Assembly: GCA_019055375.1 (NCBI GenBank)
Contig: JAHQIW010007254.1
Location: 1-64,000, forward strand
Length of the DNA stretch: 64,000 bases
Direction: 5' to 3'
From: Parelaphostrongylus tenuis
Taxonomy: Eukaryota > Nematoda > Chromadorea > Rhabditida > Metastrongylidae
Made by a program: the position numbers and the translations under genes. Shown in pieces: positions 49,301 through 62,081 of this stretch. Below the pieces are notes generated by a model. It was not told the DNA's origin, searched no databases, and was given only the letters and a program-made list of their open reading frames with translations. Position 1 is the stretch's first letter; every line of letters begins with the position of its first letter.

Positions 49301-49658
49301 AAAATTACACTCACCTCTACTGATGGTCCTGAACAGAACTCTCCTGTCTTGTGAAGTTGAAATTGCTCAGAGCTTGCCTCATTATGTTGTGATTTCAGCT
49401 TTCTCATACATCTTGGATGCATTTCGACTTTACTTTTTAGAATAATATTAGCTTGGCTGTCTGATAGAAATGTACGAGATGAATTTCTTTAGTGGAATTT
49501 CTTTCGTATTCGCTTCACTTATTGAATTGGCAACAATCGGGTATATGACGAGGAACGAGGGAAGACCATCTTCTGCATGTAATCGTCAAAATATGGGACT
49601 AAGGTTACTACGTTCTTTCAAGTTATCTATATTGATTAAAAAAGCAAATATTTTATGA
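43373..49658 (+). CDS. anion-type Cys-loop ligand-gated ion channel subunit, seven exons, M4 not found
   Basis: The exons are 43373-43619, 45041-45235, 48119-48237, 48316-48432, 48569-48647, 48981-49167 and 49493-49658. All are GT...AG and in phase, giving 369 residues. The start is the ATG of [20 protein letters not shown], a clear signal peptide. The ligand-binding domain shows [30 protein letters not shown] and the Cys-loop [15 protein letters not shown] (Cys162 to Cys176). M1 is [19 protein letters not shown]2 starts with PAR (276-278), the anion-selectivity signature, and continues [20 protein letters not shown]3 follows [16 protein letters not shown]. The M2-M3 sequence resembles nematode amine- and acetylcholine-gated chloride channels (MOD-1, LGC, ACC groups); the ligand is not decidable. 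After M3 the frame stops with no M4, whereas family members have about 450 residues. Confidence 0.88.
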
Positions 49659-49954
49659 GGACATAATATATAAATATTTATGTTGAAGTTATATACTTTT
49701 AGAAACATGGCTAATTATTCTTAATTGAAGTGAGTGCTCTGACCAATGCGACGATAATAAGCTCAGTTTCGAAACAAGAGAAAACTTCGGTTAACTTTCA
49801 AATAAGAGTTTACCTTTGTAATATTTCTCGTTTACTTGTTTCTTCCTTGATCAATGTCGATATTCAAGCATAAGATAAACAATGAAAGCATTCGGAGTTG
49901 ATCAATCGTTGAGGAATGCGCCATGCAATCGTCTTCAATTTTCAACGTCCTAAG

Positions 49955-50165
49955 GTGATTGAATGTATATCTGAATTTCACAATGACTCGCGGTGGTCTA
50001 CCTCTGTATCAAGTCAGTGCTGCTATCTTCTCAAACACATCTGGTGCCGATTCGCTGACTCCGAAAGGATGAAAGGCTCGGTGACCCTGGGATGCGAGAC
50101 TGCGCCAGCGACCTAGTATGTGTCGCAGGTCACCTCTAATCACTGGGCCATATGTCCTCAATAAT
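49955..50165 (-). repeat. tRNA-headed SINE, family with 21.8 and 30.8 kb
   Basis: It contains GGTGGTCTACCTC-GTATCAAG, CAGTGCTGCTATC, CAAACACATCTGGTGCCGATTCG and GGATGAAAGGCTCGG, matching the other two copies, then an inverted tRNA-like head toward 50150. It lies just downstream of the channel gene. Confidence 0.6.
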
Positions 50166-50169
50166 AATA

Positions 50170-53100
50170 AGTAGAATATTACCACTTTCAGCCAATCTCA
50201 ATTTTAGATCATATCACTGAAAAAGTTCCGTCATCAGATTGAAATATGTTAATCATTGCTCAACATGAATCCAGCGAGACAGCAAACATTTGCGGTAATA
50301 ATGATATTTAGCGACAGCCTCTGATGTAATTTCGAAATAGAAAGATAGGACTCTCGCATTGGATTAACCTCACGACTTGACTACATCTACTCCTATGTAG
50401 TATCGATCCTTCATCGTATGTTATGGCAAGAGGGAGAAATAGATCGTCTTTATCTAAGTAAAGCAAAGTAGAATGGAATACGGATTTGTTATAGCGATGT
50501 CTTGCACTCAATGAATGCAGCACATTCAATGGGAATTCGTTTTTTCTAAGTCTATCAATTGAAGAAAAATTGTTGAGCCATGAACGGCGTGATATTGAAG
50601 AAGTGCACGAATAGTTTGTCGAAGGACGATTTTGACTATGTTTCAGGATGCTTTTACCCATTGCTTTCTTGTCAGGAAAACTGGTTTCTTCCATATGAAC
50701 CTTAGAAGCATTTTAGGACTGCTCACTGTGAAGCTCCTAAGCAGTTTTTGAGAACATCTCGGTGTAGTTCTGCTATAGTATTTGCAAGCTAGTACTCATA
50801 ATGGAAAGCAAAGCCATTAACATGGCCTTAAAAATTCAAATCAGAAATCTTCTCTACGAAAAAGTTGAAAAAATTTCTATATGATGGTTTAAGGCTGAAT
50901 AGTTTCAAAATACTGTGCATCATCAACAGACAGTGAATATCTCTTCCCAAATGTTCTTGAAATTTCATAATGACGGTTCCGGCCATCAACATTTTTAGTA
51001 GCTCAAAATTCAAGAAACAGTAATGTTAACAGTGATTATAATCGCTACTTTAACTCGAACTAAATTCGTATTTAAAGACATTCCTCTACAACTCTTTTTG
51101 ACAAAAAAATTGCGATATACAGAGATTTCAGGTGGAATCTCAAAAGAACATCTATACGTAGCGGCGAAACTCCAACGAAATCTCGTAATATTCAATTTTG
51201 TGAAAAGATTGACTATTGTGCTCGTATTGGATTCCCACGTGAGTTAATTTCATGGTAAATTGGAGCAAATATTTTTGTGTACTGGAATCCATAACAGCTG
51301 GGGAGCGAAAAGAGGGATTTTCGTGTTTATGTTGAACAACTTCATCTCTCCTCTACCGTTTTCACATTTTATCACCTCGTCATTTCCGGTGGTGCTGTTG
51401 AGTGCCAGGGTGAATCATATAGGCAGCGCCTGATTCATTCATGATTCAATTATCATTCAAAATGACCCAGGTTAACAAAATCTTCAAAGTTCTATTGAGA
51501 AGTTCAACTAATAAAGCTATACTATGACATGATTCGGTGAGGTTTCTGAGATACTTTCTCTCTAACAAGCAGCCAAAAAGTAAGGGGTTTTTAGCGACCT
51601 TTCAGCGAATAGCAACGAAAATGCAGCTTCGGTCGGGTAGTAGGATGAATACTGCTTAATGGTAGCTTTCGAAGCTCAGATGAAGGCTGACGGTTTTACA
51701 CGTTGTAGATAAAACAGAACTTTCATTTTTCAAAATGTCTCACATAAGACCGATGACCTGTCCCAGATTAATATGAATAAGGCTCTGACGAGGGCGGGGT
51801 CGCTCAAAGGTTAACTATCAAATTTTGAGGAAAGAGAATTACCAACCTCGTACAAGTTACAATTAAAAAAAGACAGTTATAATACATTTTATGTTGAATT
51901 ATTTGAAAAAAGTTTCCTTTATTCCTATTAAAAATTTTTAGGTATTTTTAAGGTTTTGTTCCAACGTAGGAAAGTGTGGGAACCGTAATATAAAAAATTT
52001 CGCTGTCAATGTGATGAATTTTAGCAATAAAACGATTAGGCACAAACATTGACAGGCATTTCTCAGTTCTCAGAATCATTGTGATCAATGATGTGTGAGA
52101 TTAGTTCCACGTTGAATGTTTAGAAAGATAGGAAGATGGACAACCAGTCCGGATATGAGACATTCAGAAAACTGTACTCATGATTAGAAAATGTGTGCAC
52201 GTTTTTATCACTGCACTGAGAAAAATAGTTATTGTTACCTTTTCTTATGATTGTTTGCTTAAAATGATCAGTAAAAGTGATGCTTCTACGACGTTTTCAC
52301 GTATAGCATTTTACTCGGGAAAGAATTAGATAGTCGACGAACAGTATGAAGTTAACGCAAGATAACTTTGCATATAATTTGATCAAATGGTATTTTAACA
52401 ATACTGACATGTGAGTAAAATCTATAAAACAAGGTGGCTTTGGAACTCTGAGAGATTCCCATTCAAATCACATGGTAATAAAGAGCTTCAAGTAAGAATT
52501 TCATCGCATTTGAGGCCGGTTCTGTAATGCGAATAACATATACAGACTAACGCTTCATTCAATAGAATAGTGTTGACTATAGACGCTTTCCTTCATTTGA
52601 GTTTTCCACAAAAGTCTGTTTAAGAGTATACTCATCCACAAATGATGAGACGATCGCTTCTAGATCGTATGATTTTTGAAACCAAGCATGCGTTTAATTC
52701 TGCGCAGTGTCTCTCCGTGTATGCTGATAGTGAGCAAAAATCGAACAAAGAAATACTTCTTACATTTCCCTGAAGGGGTCATCTGAAACTCTTTCTGATA
52801 AATGGCTTGTTAGAAACGATTTATTTTCGCAATAGCCAGGTCTCTGAGGAATAGTTGAACATGAGAAACCGTGATGTCAAAAATCCATGTATCATGATAG
52901 CGTTATATTCTTTTTCCTTTTCTTTTTTAGAATACGTTGATATGACTCGCATCCAAAATTTCCAAATACATTCTCCTATTGCAGACTGCGCTCTACTACC
53001 TCTGAAATAGCCAGCTTATGACTAAATACTAGATTTTTTCGTTGAACAAATTTTCCCATACCTTTGGTTTCAAAAGTGTTTGTTGAGAGGGCGTGGCTGA

Positions 53101-53300
53101 GTGCTTAATGTAACCGGTATTCTCTAAATCTATGAGGCTTCTAGTAATGTACAGTGTCGAATGAGATGCACGCATCTCATTTTCTATAATTACCACGCCG
53201 ACACAGTGCATCTGAGTTTTGTCGACAAAGAAAGTATATTTTACTGAAGGCGCTGTTAACGGTTTCGTTCCTTTCATTCCCTTGATCCCAAACAAGATCT
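50170..53300. other. no gene recognised
   Basis: The longest frame (minus, 50308-50694) has no recognisable motif. In particular no M4-like exon for the upstream channel gene was found here by eye. Confidence 0.4.
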
Positions 53301-53319
53301 GGCAAAAGCATCATTATTT

Positions 53320-54060
53320 GTTCTTCTTACGCCAAACACGAGGTTCAATAACTCAATTTATATAGCTCAATTTGTTCTGACATCTGGCGTTTTGGCGATT
53401 TCGCAGTCCTCAGCGCCCGGAAGATCAGGTTGCCCACAACAAAGTCATCTAAACATCTCCATTACTCAAATAGAAAAAATTGCCGAACCTAGATTTCAGC
53501 CGCATCAAGCGAAAAACAACTTTCACATATACTCACATTTTTTATGAGTCGTACACTGAGTTATCTAAGTGGAGAAAAACTGAGCAGAGATCACATATGC
53601 GAATACATTTATTACAAAATAAAGCAAAATAACAGTCGCATGCACTGTATTATATCATATGTGATCATGAAGTTGGTTTGAGGGTGTTTATCCAAATCGC
53701 TTCTAAAATCACACGCACTAGTGTTTTACGTACTTGTGCGAGATGGTGACTTCTACTTCAAATTCGTCTCTGTTAACCTCTCTATCCTATTCGAGCCTAG
53801 CGGAGTGCTTGATATAGAGTTAAACTTGGCGTCTAAGTGTTCGTTTACGCGGACTCACAATTGCCAGCCCGTTTTGCTGATGAGTGTTTCGTTGCTCGCT
53901 GCTCAGGAGACTGTGCTCATGCAATCACCGTCTTTACCGTTAGAAAAAAATCATGCACTAATCTGCTATTTATAGACGGTCATATAAGAGGTTGCGAGCT
54001 AGCAGCCGTCTTAGAGCTATAAGTGATTTTCCAATTACTGTTACTGATGTCTTAGCATTG
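53320..54060 (-). mobile_element. decayed Penelope-like element 3' end
   Basis: The nucleotide sequence parallels 39010-39730. The left end has AACACGAGGTTCAA and TGGCGTTTTGGCG...CAGCGCCCGGAAG-TCAGG. Further right come GAGATGGTGACTTC-A-TT, CTCATGCAATCACCG and AGACGGTCATATAAG. The GIY-YIG frame is broken by several stops. A hammerhead-like motif with core CTGAGGA lies at about 53382-53418. Confidence 0.7.
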
Positions 54061-54714
54061 TTGATTGCCGCGGGCGGAAAGAGCTGAATAGAAGTTTTGT
54101 AACTAAGTGTGCATGAGAACTGCTTCCTGGGTTTTTCGTGAGCCTATATTGACATGGAACTCACCAAACATGGTAAATTAGTGTTGGGTTCTCAATGATC
54201 TATGCTTATCAGTACTACTGCATCATATACGACAAAACTGTTCCATTCCATATTACCATAGTCTGCTGCATGACAATCACTAGTAGAGACGACGAAGACG
54301 CTGGAAGCCATGCTCTTCTTGAGCCAAATTATTGAATTTAGTCAAAAGTGTCGAAAGAAGTAAACTCTTGAGCAAGTCGATTTTGACCACATTATAAGAA
54401 ACTTCATACTCGGAGATTGCAAAAAAGAACCTTTTTACTTATTCAAACAGTGTTCTCCAGACGGATTCTTTGCTGTTTTGGACGTTTTGTATAAGTTATC
54501 TTGATGCAAAGTAGCTTTAAGGGATATAAATTGTAGTTCTCTACAATAATAACTCACTCCATAAATTTCCAAATTACTTTACTGATATAATAGAAGTGTT
54601 ACGATGTTATAGCAACATATTCGAGGATGCTAAATGGTATGTAAAACTTATCGGTAATGCCAATATGTGTTCACCAAACCGAACCCACTGACGGTTTGTT
54701 GCAGAGCAGTGGCC

Positions 54715-55185
54715 TCTATGGTGTACTGGTAGTACGTGCTCCCAGTATGGGATGAAACGTGATTTGCTCTTTCTCCTGGGGTATGAAACGTTGTATGCTA
54801 CTCGGCATCCTCAGATATGTGGTCTCTTCCTTGAGCGTCATCAAACTAATTAAAACTCCATTTTAGGATATTACTTGCTTTGAGCCGATAGGTTTAGTGC
54901 TAATATAGGCGCCTATTTCGTCCTATTGGGACTCATCAGTAGCACCCTCCCTCGGTTCCGTCGATCCCTTGAGGTGAAATAATCCTCTAAAGGAATCGGC
55001 GCCGAGTAAAAACTAAGCACCCAAAGTAGGATGATGGTATTACCTGACTTTGTGGTGACCGGCAGTCGAGCTTGTGGCTTTTAGAATGAACCATACCTCT
55101 GCTATCGACCGCTCTTTTACAGACCCGCTCAAAATGATTCAATCTGATAAGGATATTACTTGTTTTGAGCCGATAGGATACTCCA
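54715..55185. repeat. short dispersed repeat with internal duplication
   Basis: GATATTACTTG-TTTGAGCCGATAGG occurs twice (about 54869-54892 and 55150-55175). A tRNA-like A-box segment (TATGGTGTACTGGTAGTACG) lies at about 54718-54740. Its class is unknown. Confidence 0.4.
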
Positions 55186-55359
55186 TTTTAGCACAGACTG
55201 CGAAAAATTTCTAAGAAATAGATGCATATGATTTACGTTCCTTATTTGGGGCACTCCAAACAGTCTCACCTATAAAATCACAGTAATGGGCTATATTGTC
55301 AGTATGATTAATATGCCTAGCTAATGTAAACTTGCCTACTAGAAATATACGTAAGTTTT

Positions 55360-56140
55360 GAGTACCTCTCTTTGTTTAGCTGAAGCGAAGCCGGTGGTGG
55401 TAGCAGCAGTAGTAGTAGCTTGTGCGTTGATAATTTTGAATTGTGCATTTGTGCACCCAGGAATGTCACAGTTTCTTCCAAGTCATTACCGTTATGCTTT
55501 TGTGCCCTGTGTGTACCTAAACGAGTACTTTGAAGAATTCTAAATTTACTATTTGAATGTTTTTTTGTAAGGACACAAAGTCGTCTACCCGTTTCGCCAA
55601 TTTATTCATTCCCGTATGCCTTAGGTAATACTGAATATACTATGCGTGAGCTCATTCAATTTCTCTATCTCTTCCTTTTGAGCAGACTATACATTTTGAG
55701 AGCTGCACAAACGAGTATAGAGGCGATTGCTGACTAATTGACAGTGTGAGCAGGTGGAAGCTCAAGAACTACTGTATTCAAGACCACTTCTCTTTGAGCA
55801 CCTCTCATTAGTGTTGTTGACTTCGTTTGATATGAAGTGTATCACGTGAGAGATCTTGTTTAGGTTCAGGATATTATTTTGAGACATAACATCATTTTTT
55901 GAACTAATCCGAGTGGTTGGTGTTTCGAAGCCAATGAAAATGTCTATCTCTTGTTCCAAGTTTAGTTATACAATTCATTCCTTTCTTCTCTTTTGTGCAC
56001 AAATTTCTGGCCGTTCGGTACAAGTTTTTGACAGGTGGTTTTTCACGTGTGAGGCGCAAGAGGAGAGCTAGTGCACTAGTTGGTTTTTGCTAGTTGGTTT
56101 TTGCTAGTTGGTTTTCGGTGACATTATGCGCTATAGCCAC
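55360..56140 (-). mobile_element. very decayed Penelope-like element fragment
   Basis: It matches 39430-40100 in block order: CTTTTGTGCCCTGTGTGTACC, CGTCTACCCGTTTCGCCAA-TTATT and GCGTGAGCTCATTCAAT. All frames are broken. It is probably the oldest of the four copies. Confidence 0.6.
56090..56125. repeat. 14-bp tandem repeat (about 2.5 copies)
   Basis: The unit TAGTTGGTTTTTGC is repeated head to tail at the edge of the decayed Penelope-like fragment. Confidence 0.85.
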
Positions 56141-56945
56141 TTTCTGAAAGCATTACTTGGTTATTTGAGAGCGTAATCAACTATCGTTAAAACTTTTATG
56201 GATCTTAGATACTGTGACCATCTAATTGATACTGCGAAAAATTTATCTATCTCTTATTGGAAGGAACAAAGGAATAACAGTTCTATATACTGCCAGTAAA
56301 AGAAGGGTTGGTGGTCGAGAACCGTAAGCCTCCATCCTGGACATGAAGACCTTAACAAGGATTGGTGCTGATTGCTGGCCCATAGCTATACCTCTAATTT
56401 GCGTAAAATGTTCTCTCAACTACCTAAAAATCAAACAACATAGACTTAGACAGTGTTTTCAGAGAGTCCTTACCTCATGAATGCTCAGATCACACATTTC
56501 TTTCTTTTTCACAATTCAGAGTCATTCAAAATTTATTATGAAACGAAGTAACATCAGAACTTCATTGCATACGAGCTGCTTAGTTGCGTTCACCGTAGGT
56601 GATCTAAAGGTCTTTCAGCATCGGATGATAGGTTGGTATAAATTTTAGCAGATGAGTGAGAATGAGGTTAAGAATTACGTTATAATACACATTGTTCATA
56701 CATCTGATGGTAGGTCTAATCTTGAATATTATTGATCGATTGACGTTGATTCATCAATAGAGACTAACTTTTGTGTATTGATGAGTAATATAAGACAGAA
56801 AGAGTTGGAAGATCATTTTGTTCACGATTGTGTACGGTCTATATGCAATTCAAAATCAATTGCCCCATAAGGTTAGGCTAGAATTGTTGTGTAACGGAAG
56901 GCAAGAAGTCTGCGTTTTCAGACTTTCTTTGAAAAAAGAACAAGA

Positions 56946-57021
56946 TAGCAAAGTGACTCTGTTCTCGCTTATTTTCAGGCACCAAAAAAGCAAGGTGACC
57001 CTGTTTTTGCTAATATTCAGG
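56946..57021 (+). repeat. local tandem duplication of about 45 bp
   Basis: Two adjacent copies share AGCAA-GTGAC-CTGTT-T-GCT-AT-TTCAGG. They keep a frame open in both strands, but nothing suggests a gene. Confidence 0.7.
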
Positions 57022-57319
57022 TGAAGTTTTACAAATACTCTATCACTTTCATCATAAAAATTAGTCTTTGGCCACACAAAGGGACAGAAAGTGAGCTCAC
57101 ACCTGGCTAGGAATTTTATAAGTCCAAAGTCCACTCTACTAACTCATAGTGATAAAGGTGAGGAATTTGCAGTTATTCCTTGTAAGTTGAATTCCAAAAT
57201 AACACAAGAGCACCTTCTGGGTATTTTCCTCTATCAGCTACCCCCGCCCTCCCTGAATGTAGATATACTAAATGAAATCAGAACGTTCCCAAGGTTGCGC
57301 GTTTGAAAGCTTCAGCCAT

Positions 57320-60300
57320 TTTTCGACTCAAAAATCATTTTCCAACTTGTCTTTTCCTACACTTATACATAAAAACTCTTAATGTTAACTCCACGGATTA
57401 TCTTGCGCCGACCAATCCATCAACATTCAAGATTGGCATATTATCTTGCATATGGGGCCAACGGATAGAATAACTGGTTCCAAACCACACTCTCACTCAG
57501 CTGCTAAAATTTCTACCAATCTGTCCAATGTCAATGTATTCCTAGATCACCTACGAAGAGTGCAATTGAATAGCCACCGTGTTATAGAGTGATTTGTTAC
57601 CTCGCTTCATAATAGCGATCAAATGACTTTAGATTCAAGACTCTGTCATTTCCGAACTCCTCATAGGAAATGCAGAAAAAATACAAATGTACGACTTGTA
57701 GATCCAACAATTGATGATCCCTCTGAAGCAGCCTCTTGGTTGTTCAATATTTACGTGGTGGGGAGAATATTACACGCAAACTGTATGATTAGCCATGAGT
57801 CAGCGGTTAGCACCAAGCGTTGCCTTTATGTCCATGGCGGAAGATTCACTTCTCATTCACTGGTCACTGCTCTATTGTCAACAAATAAAACGTATACAGA
57901 ATCGTTTTATTGTCTGTTTTACTCGAGATGAAAAGAACAAATGATTTGGAGTGCTCAACAAGGAAAGAGCTTAAGATTTGCATATACCACTATGAATGCT
58001 GAGATTTATAAAGCCGTCATTGAAGTCTTTGAATTTACCTACAATTGATTATCCTTATTCATAACGAAAATCAATATAAAAAATAGAATCCTATGCTTCT
58101 CTATAAAAATAAATGCTCGCGATTTCAGTAGTGTATACATGCTACAACTTGTTATACTGGTTAGTTTTTATGCGAAGTGCTTTGGATGGTGCAACGATGT
58201 GAGGGAGTGAGATTAAACAGGCAGTACCGGCCAATAAACGAGATTTACTCTTGCCAGTACTCCCACTGTAAGTGGACAGATAACAATACTCTTTCTAGGA
58301 AATTTGATTTTTATTCAAAGTAAATTCCTAATCCATAATTCTTATTTTCTTACTCAGATACAACGACTTATTGGACTCAACGATTCAATTAAACCGATGA
58401 GTTTCTCCATGTAGTCATAATGCCGGTTCGTCAACAGTTCGCGGTCTACTGCATCATCATATGAACTATGCTTTCATATAAAGTGCCTTGGAGTGAGCAA
58501 TTTTTGCTGTAGGTACACTGAATAAATTTGGAATATTTAATTCACCACCATGTATGTCAATTTAATTTTACTTTATCTATCATCAAAAAACCATTCATTG
58601 CAACTTTTTGGTATCTAAAAACACGAATTTCCAGCATACCGTTTCCATCACATCTGGTACTAGTTAAATCTTTTCGTACTTTTCTATCAACGATACCACA
58701 ATTTGTTTTACAGCTTTCGCAAACACGTCATCACATAAAAACCTCATCGATATGACAGACATCGAAATCGTAACATCCCATTCAATTCACAAGAGTTTTC
58801 GCCATTCACAGCGACAAAATTTGGAACACCAGATTTATTATGTTTCAGTTATGTTATTCCAACAAAGCTTAGAAAAACATGTAAGAATGGGAACAATGAG
58901 TGGGAAAACCATAGGTACATCAGCATTGAGCCATTATCAACTGTTCGCCGATAATTCTTTAGCTGAAAAGGTAGAAATAAGATTTGTTCCTAGTGTATAA
59001 AAGCTACCAATGTAATGGCCCATTGATACATTGATATGCCATCGTAAGTCATTGTACACAGCAGATTTGCATTTATTTACCCTTACAAAACTACAAATGG
59101 GAGCCACTGCATGCCACAGTCCTAAAGGATTGATATAAGTCAAACGCTTCGCCTTCTCAATTTTCTAATGTTATTCGAAATTCTTACTGCTCTCAAAATC
59201 TATGGATATAGCATTAAGTGTCGTATGAAATGAAAGACCTTGAATTTGACAACATCAAAGACGAGATCTTGCATGAATAGCCTTTCTCTGACAGTATGTC
59301 TCCTTTTGAAAAAACCGTGTGTAAAACGACGTGAGAGTAGTAAAATGATGATAACGACATGTAGATGCATAGAAAGCCAAATATTTATTTGCCTCCACAG
59401 TCAGGAAGAGCAATGTTTTCATCAGTACATACAGGAGATCATCAGTACATTATAAATTATAAACATAATTCGATATACAATACAGACCACAGATAATTTT
59501 TAATAGCATTTGGCCCGTTAACCCACTGTCTATTGCGGTTTAAATATAATCTTTCTACGCTTGACTAAAATACTGAGGAACATAATAATAACCGGATAAC
59601 AACGTTGCAATTATGAGGAACGGATTGTACACACAATTCTTCCTATCATATTATTTTTTTACCCTCAGTACATTAGTAACTTTGTTAAACATTTTAGCCA
59701 ATGGTCTTGTTGAAAAACAGTTAACACCCCTTGAATAGAGCTTATCAATACGACGATTAAGGAAATCTTCACTACCTGGGAGCGGATCTGATGGTTCAGG
59801 AGCTTTTGAACACTGAAATTGTTAAACTTTTACGAAATTACACCAAAAATATTGAAAACGTAAAAATTAACCACGATAAAATTTTTAGAAAGCGACTGAT
59901 AACAGGAATCAGAAATCGTTGCATAGCGCGCTATTTCAAAAATAAAAACATTGAATCTACGAAAGTTATTGGATAAAAAAAGTTTACCCGTTGGGAACGA
60001 CATTGATCTCTCGCGCGACGAACGCGGCGAGCTACAATGACAACGTGTAGTTTCTAATGAAATTTAGATTTTCTTCACTCACTAAGTTGAATTTCATTTT
60101 CATCAGGCGGGAAAATTGATAGAGGAGACTTTAGTAAGGCTATAAATAGTAGAAACAGGACCAAATGCTTGCAAAAAAGTTATATTTGGATTGTTTTTCA
60201 GATTTTATGTTCTTCTGTTTATTTTCTGTGATATCTATACTTCATTTATTATTTCAACAACAACTGGCATCTATATATTGCCGCAGACTAAGATATCGTC

Positions 60301-62080
60301 AAATACTCAATTACACTATGACTTTGTACTTCTAGAATCCAATATCAGGAAATAAATCTTTCAGTGTTTTCATCAAGTCTAGTCCACACAATTCAAAAAG
60401 TCATCATAGTGATTGACAATCACAATACATGGAACAGTTTGACAAAAATTATGCTGCTCACTGCATTAGATGCCTTTTGACTGGTGATTTGCAACTGTTT
60501 TCTATGATTAGAGTACATCACAAGCTGGGACCTCCATAGAATAAGAGAACACGCCTTATTCCATTGTTCTACGGGCATTAACTCTTTATTATTCACTTAT
60601 TCTGCTTTTATCCATTGAGTATATGCACCAGTTCAGGTGCTCTATGTATTTCTTTTCTATTTCATGCTTTCAGAGAGATTTCTTGTACCTTATGTTTATT
60701 ACCACCCTCAAACTACTTCAACTATGACCATGTGCAGACGGTTCTGGCTGCCGACCAATCAAACAGACACCTCCTCGTCCACCCAACTGCTTTCGCTAGT
60801 TATTCTCTTACACTTGTACAACGAAGTTTTATGCAAGAAGGGTCAAATCTTCGGAGACTATTGTAAAGCTGCTAATCACAGGTCTAAGGTTTTGTTATGC
60901 TCGCGGATAAAGACTAGAGAATCCTGCTCGATCGCTTTACGAAAAACAGTGACGATGAGGAGGCCAGTGACGGAGTCCATAATATAATGGAAAGTAAAGT
61001 ACTCGTCGCAAATGCTGGCAATTGAATAGAGACTTCAGAGACGAAGAACGATATAATTCAAAAAATCGGTGAGTTCTGAGGGGAAGTTCTGTTGCACAGA
61101 ACCCCTCTGACGAATGATGAACAGGTGTTCAAAGTGACGTAACGTTCACGTCTATGGAGCTAGTCAACATGCCAATCCCATCATCTCAACGTTGCTTTAT
61201 AACTAGTAACAAAACTAGCTGTGAAGTTCAAACAATGAACATTAAACAATGACTAATCACCCTGAAGCAAAGCGTATTTTTCTCCTCGGTGGTACTGTGC
61301 ACTACGAAGGCCTTTTTACAAACCAGGCCCAGTACAAAGACTTTTTCAAGGACAAAGACTACAAAGACTTTTTCCCAGCTATCGAATGACTAATGTACTG
61401 TGAAAAACAGGAGATACTAGTTGCTGATTTGAACTTCTGATTTGTAGGCAGCGAGAATAAATTGCTGATCGGTGGTAACGTATGAGTAAGGTAGATTTCA
61501 CTGACCGATGTTAACTTCATGATTGCTGACTCTTAATAATTATTTTGAGGAAAAAAATAACAAGTTGAAGTCAGGAATAAGGACCTTTATTAGAGAGGTA
61601 CTTCTCAAATTCAGCAATGCAAACTCTATCAAGACGTGATCTTGCTACATACTAAGAACCTCTTCAACAAGATTTTTCTAAGATTTACATCGTAAAAAAC
61701 GTGTTTGCGAACAACAGTTTTACAACACCGTCGAGAGAAGTGTAGAAAAAAGAATTGAAAGTGCGTTCTTATCCTATTGATGTGGCTTTCGTGTCAAAAA
61801 AAGGGAAGTTTTAAAACATGTAGAAATTCCTTCTATCAAAAATCAGTGTATAGATGCCCCTCCAATAACAATCTATTTTTTTTCGCAGCGATAAAATTTG
61901 CATAAAATGGAATTTCATCATATAGTACCAATATTTGTTGATATGTGACCTTTTTAGCGACGAAGTTCCCTTGTAATTAGAAAATTTCACTAACAAGCGG
62001 TTCCCAACTGGCTGATCAACAAAAACATGCACGATGAATATATAGTGTCACAGAATAGTTCAATGAAGGCACAAAATTAT
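57320..62080. other. no gene recognised with confidence
   Basis: Several short frames occur (58528-58755, 59791-59976 and 60637-60987 plus; 61811-62032 minus). None shows a domain. Some minus-strand stretches could hold 3' exons of the DENN-domain gene, but no reading could be supported. Confidence 0.35.
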
Positions 62081-62081
62081 T

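Noticed and set aside
50308..50694. 128-residue minus-strand frame
   Set aside because: No recognisable motif, no splice partners, and composition like the surrounding intergenic DNA.
60637..60987. 116-residue plus-strand frame
   Set aside because: It overlaps another frame of similar length and has no recognisable domain; treated as chance.
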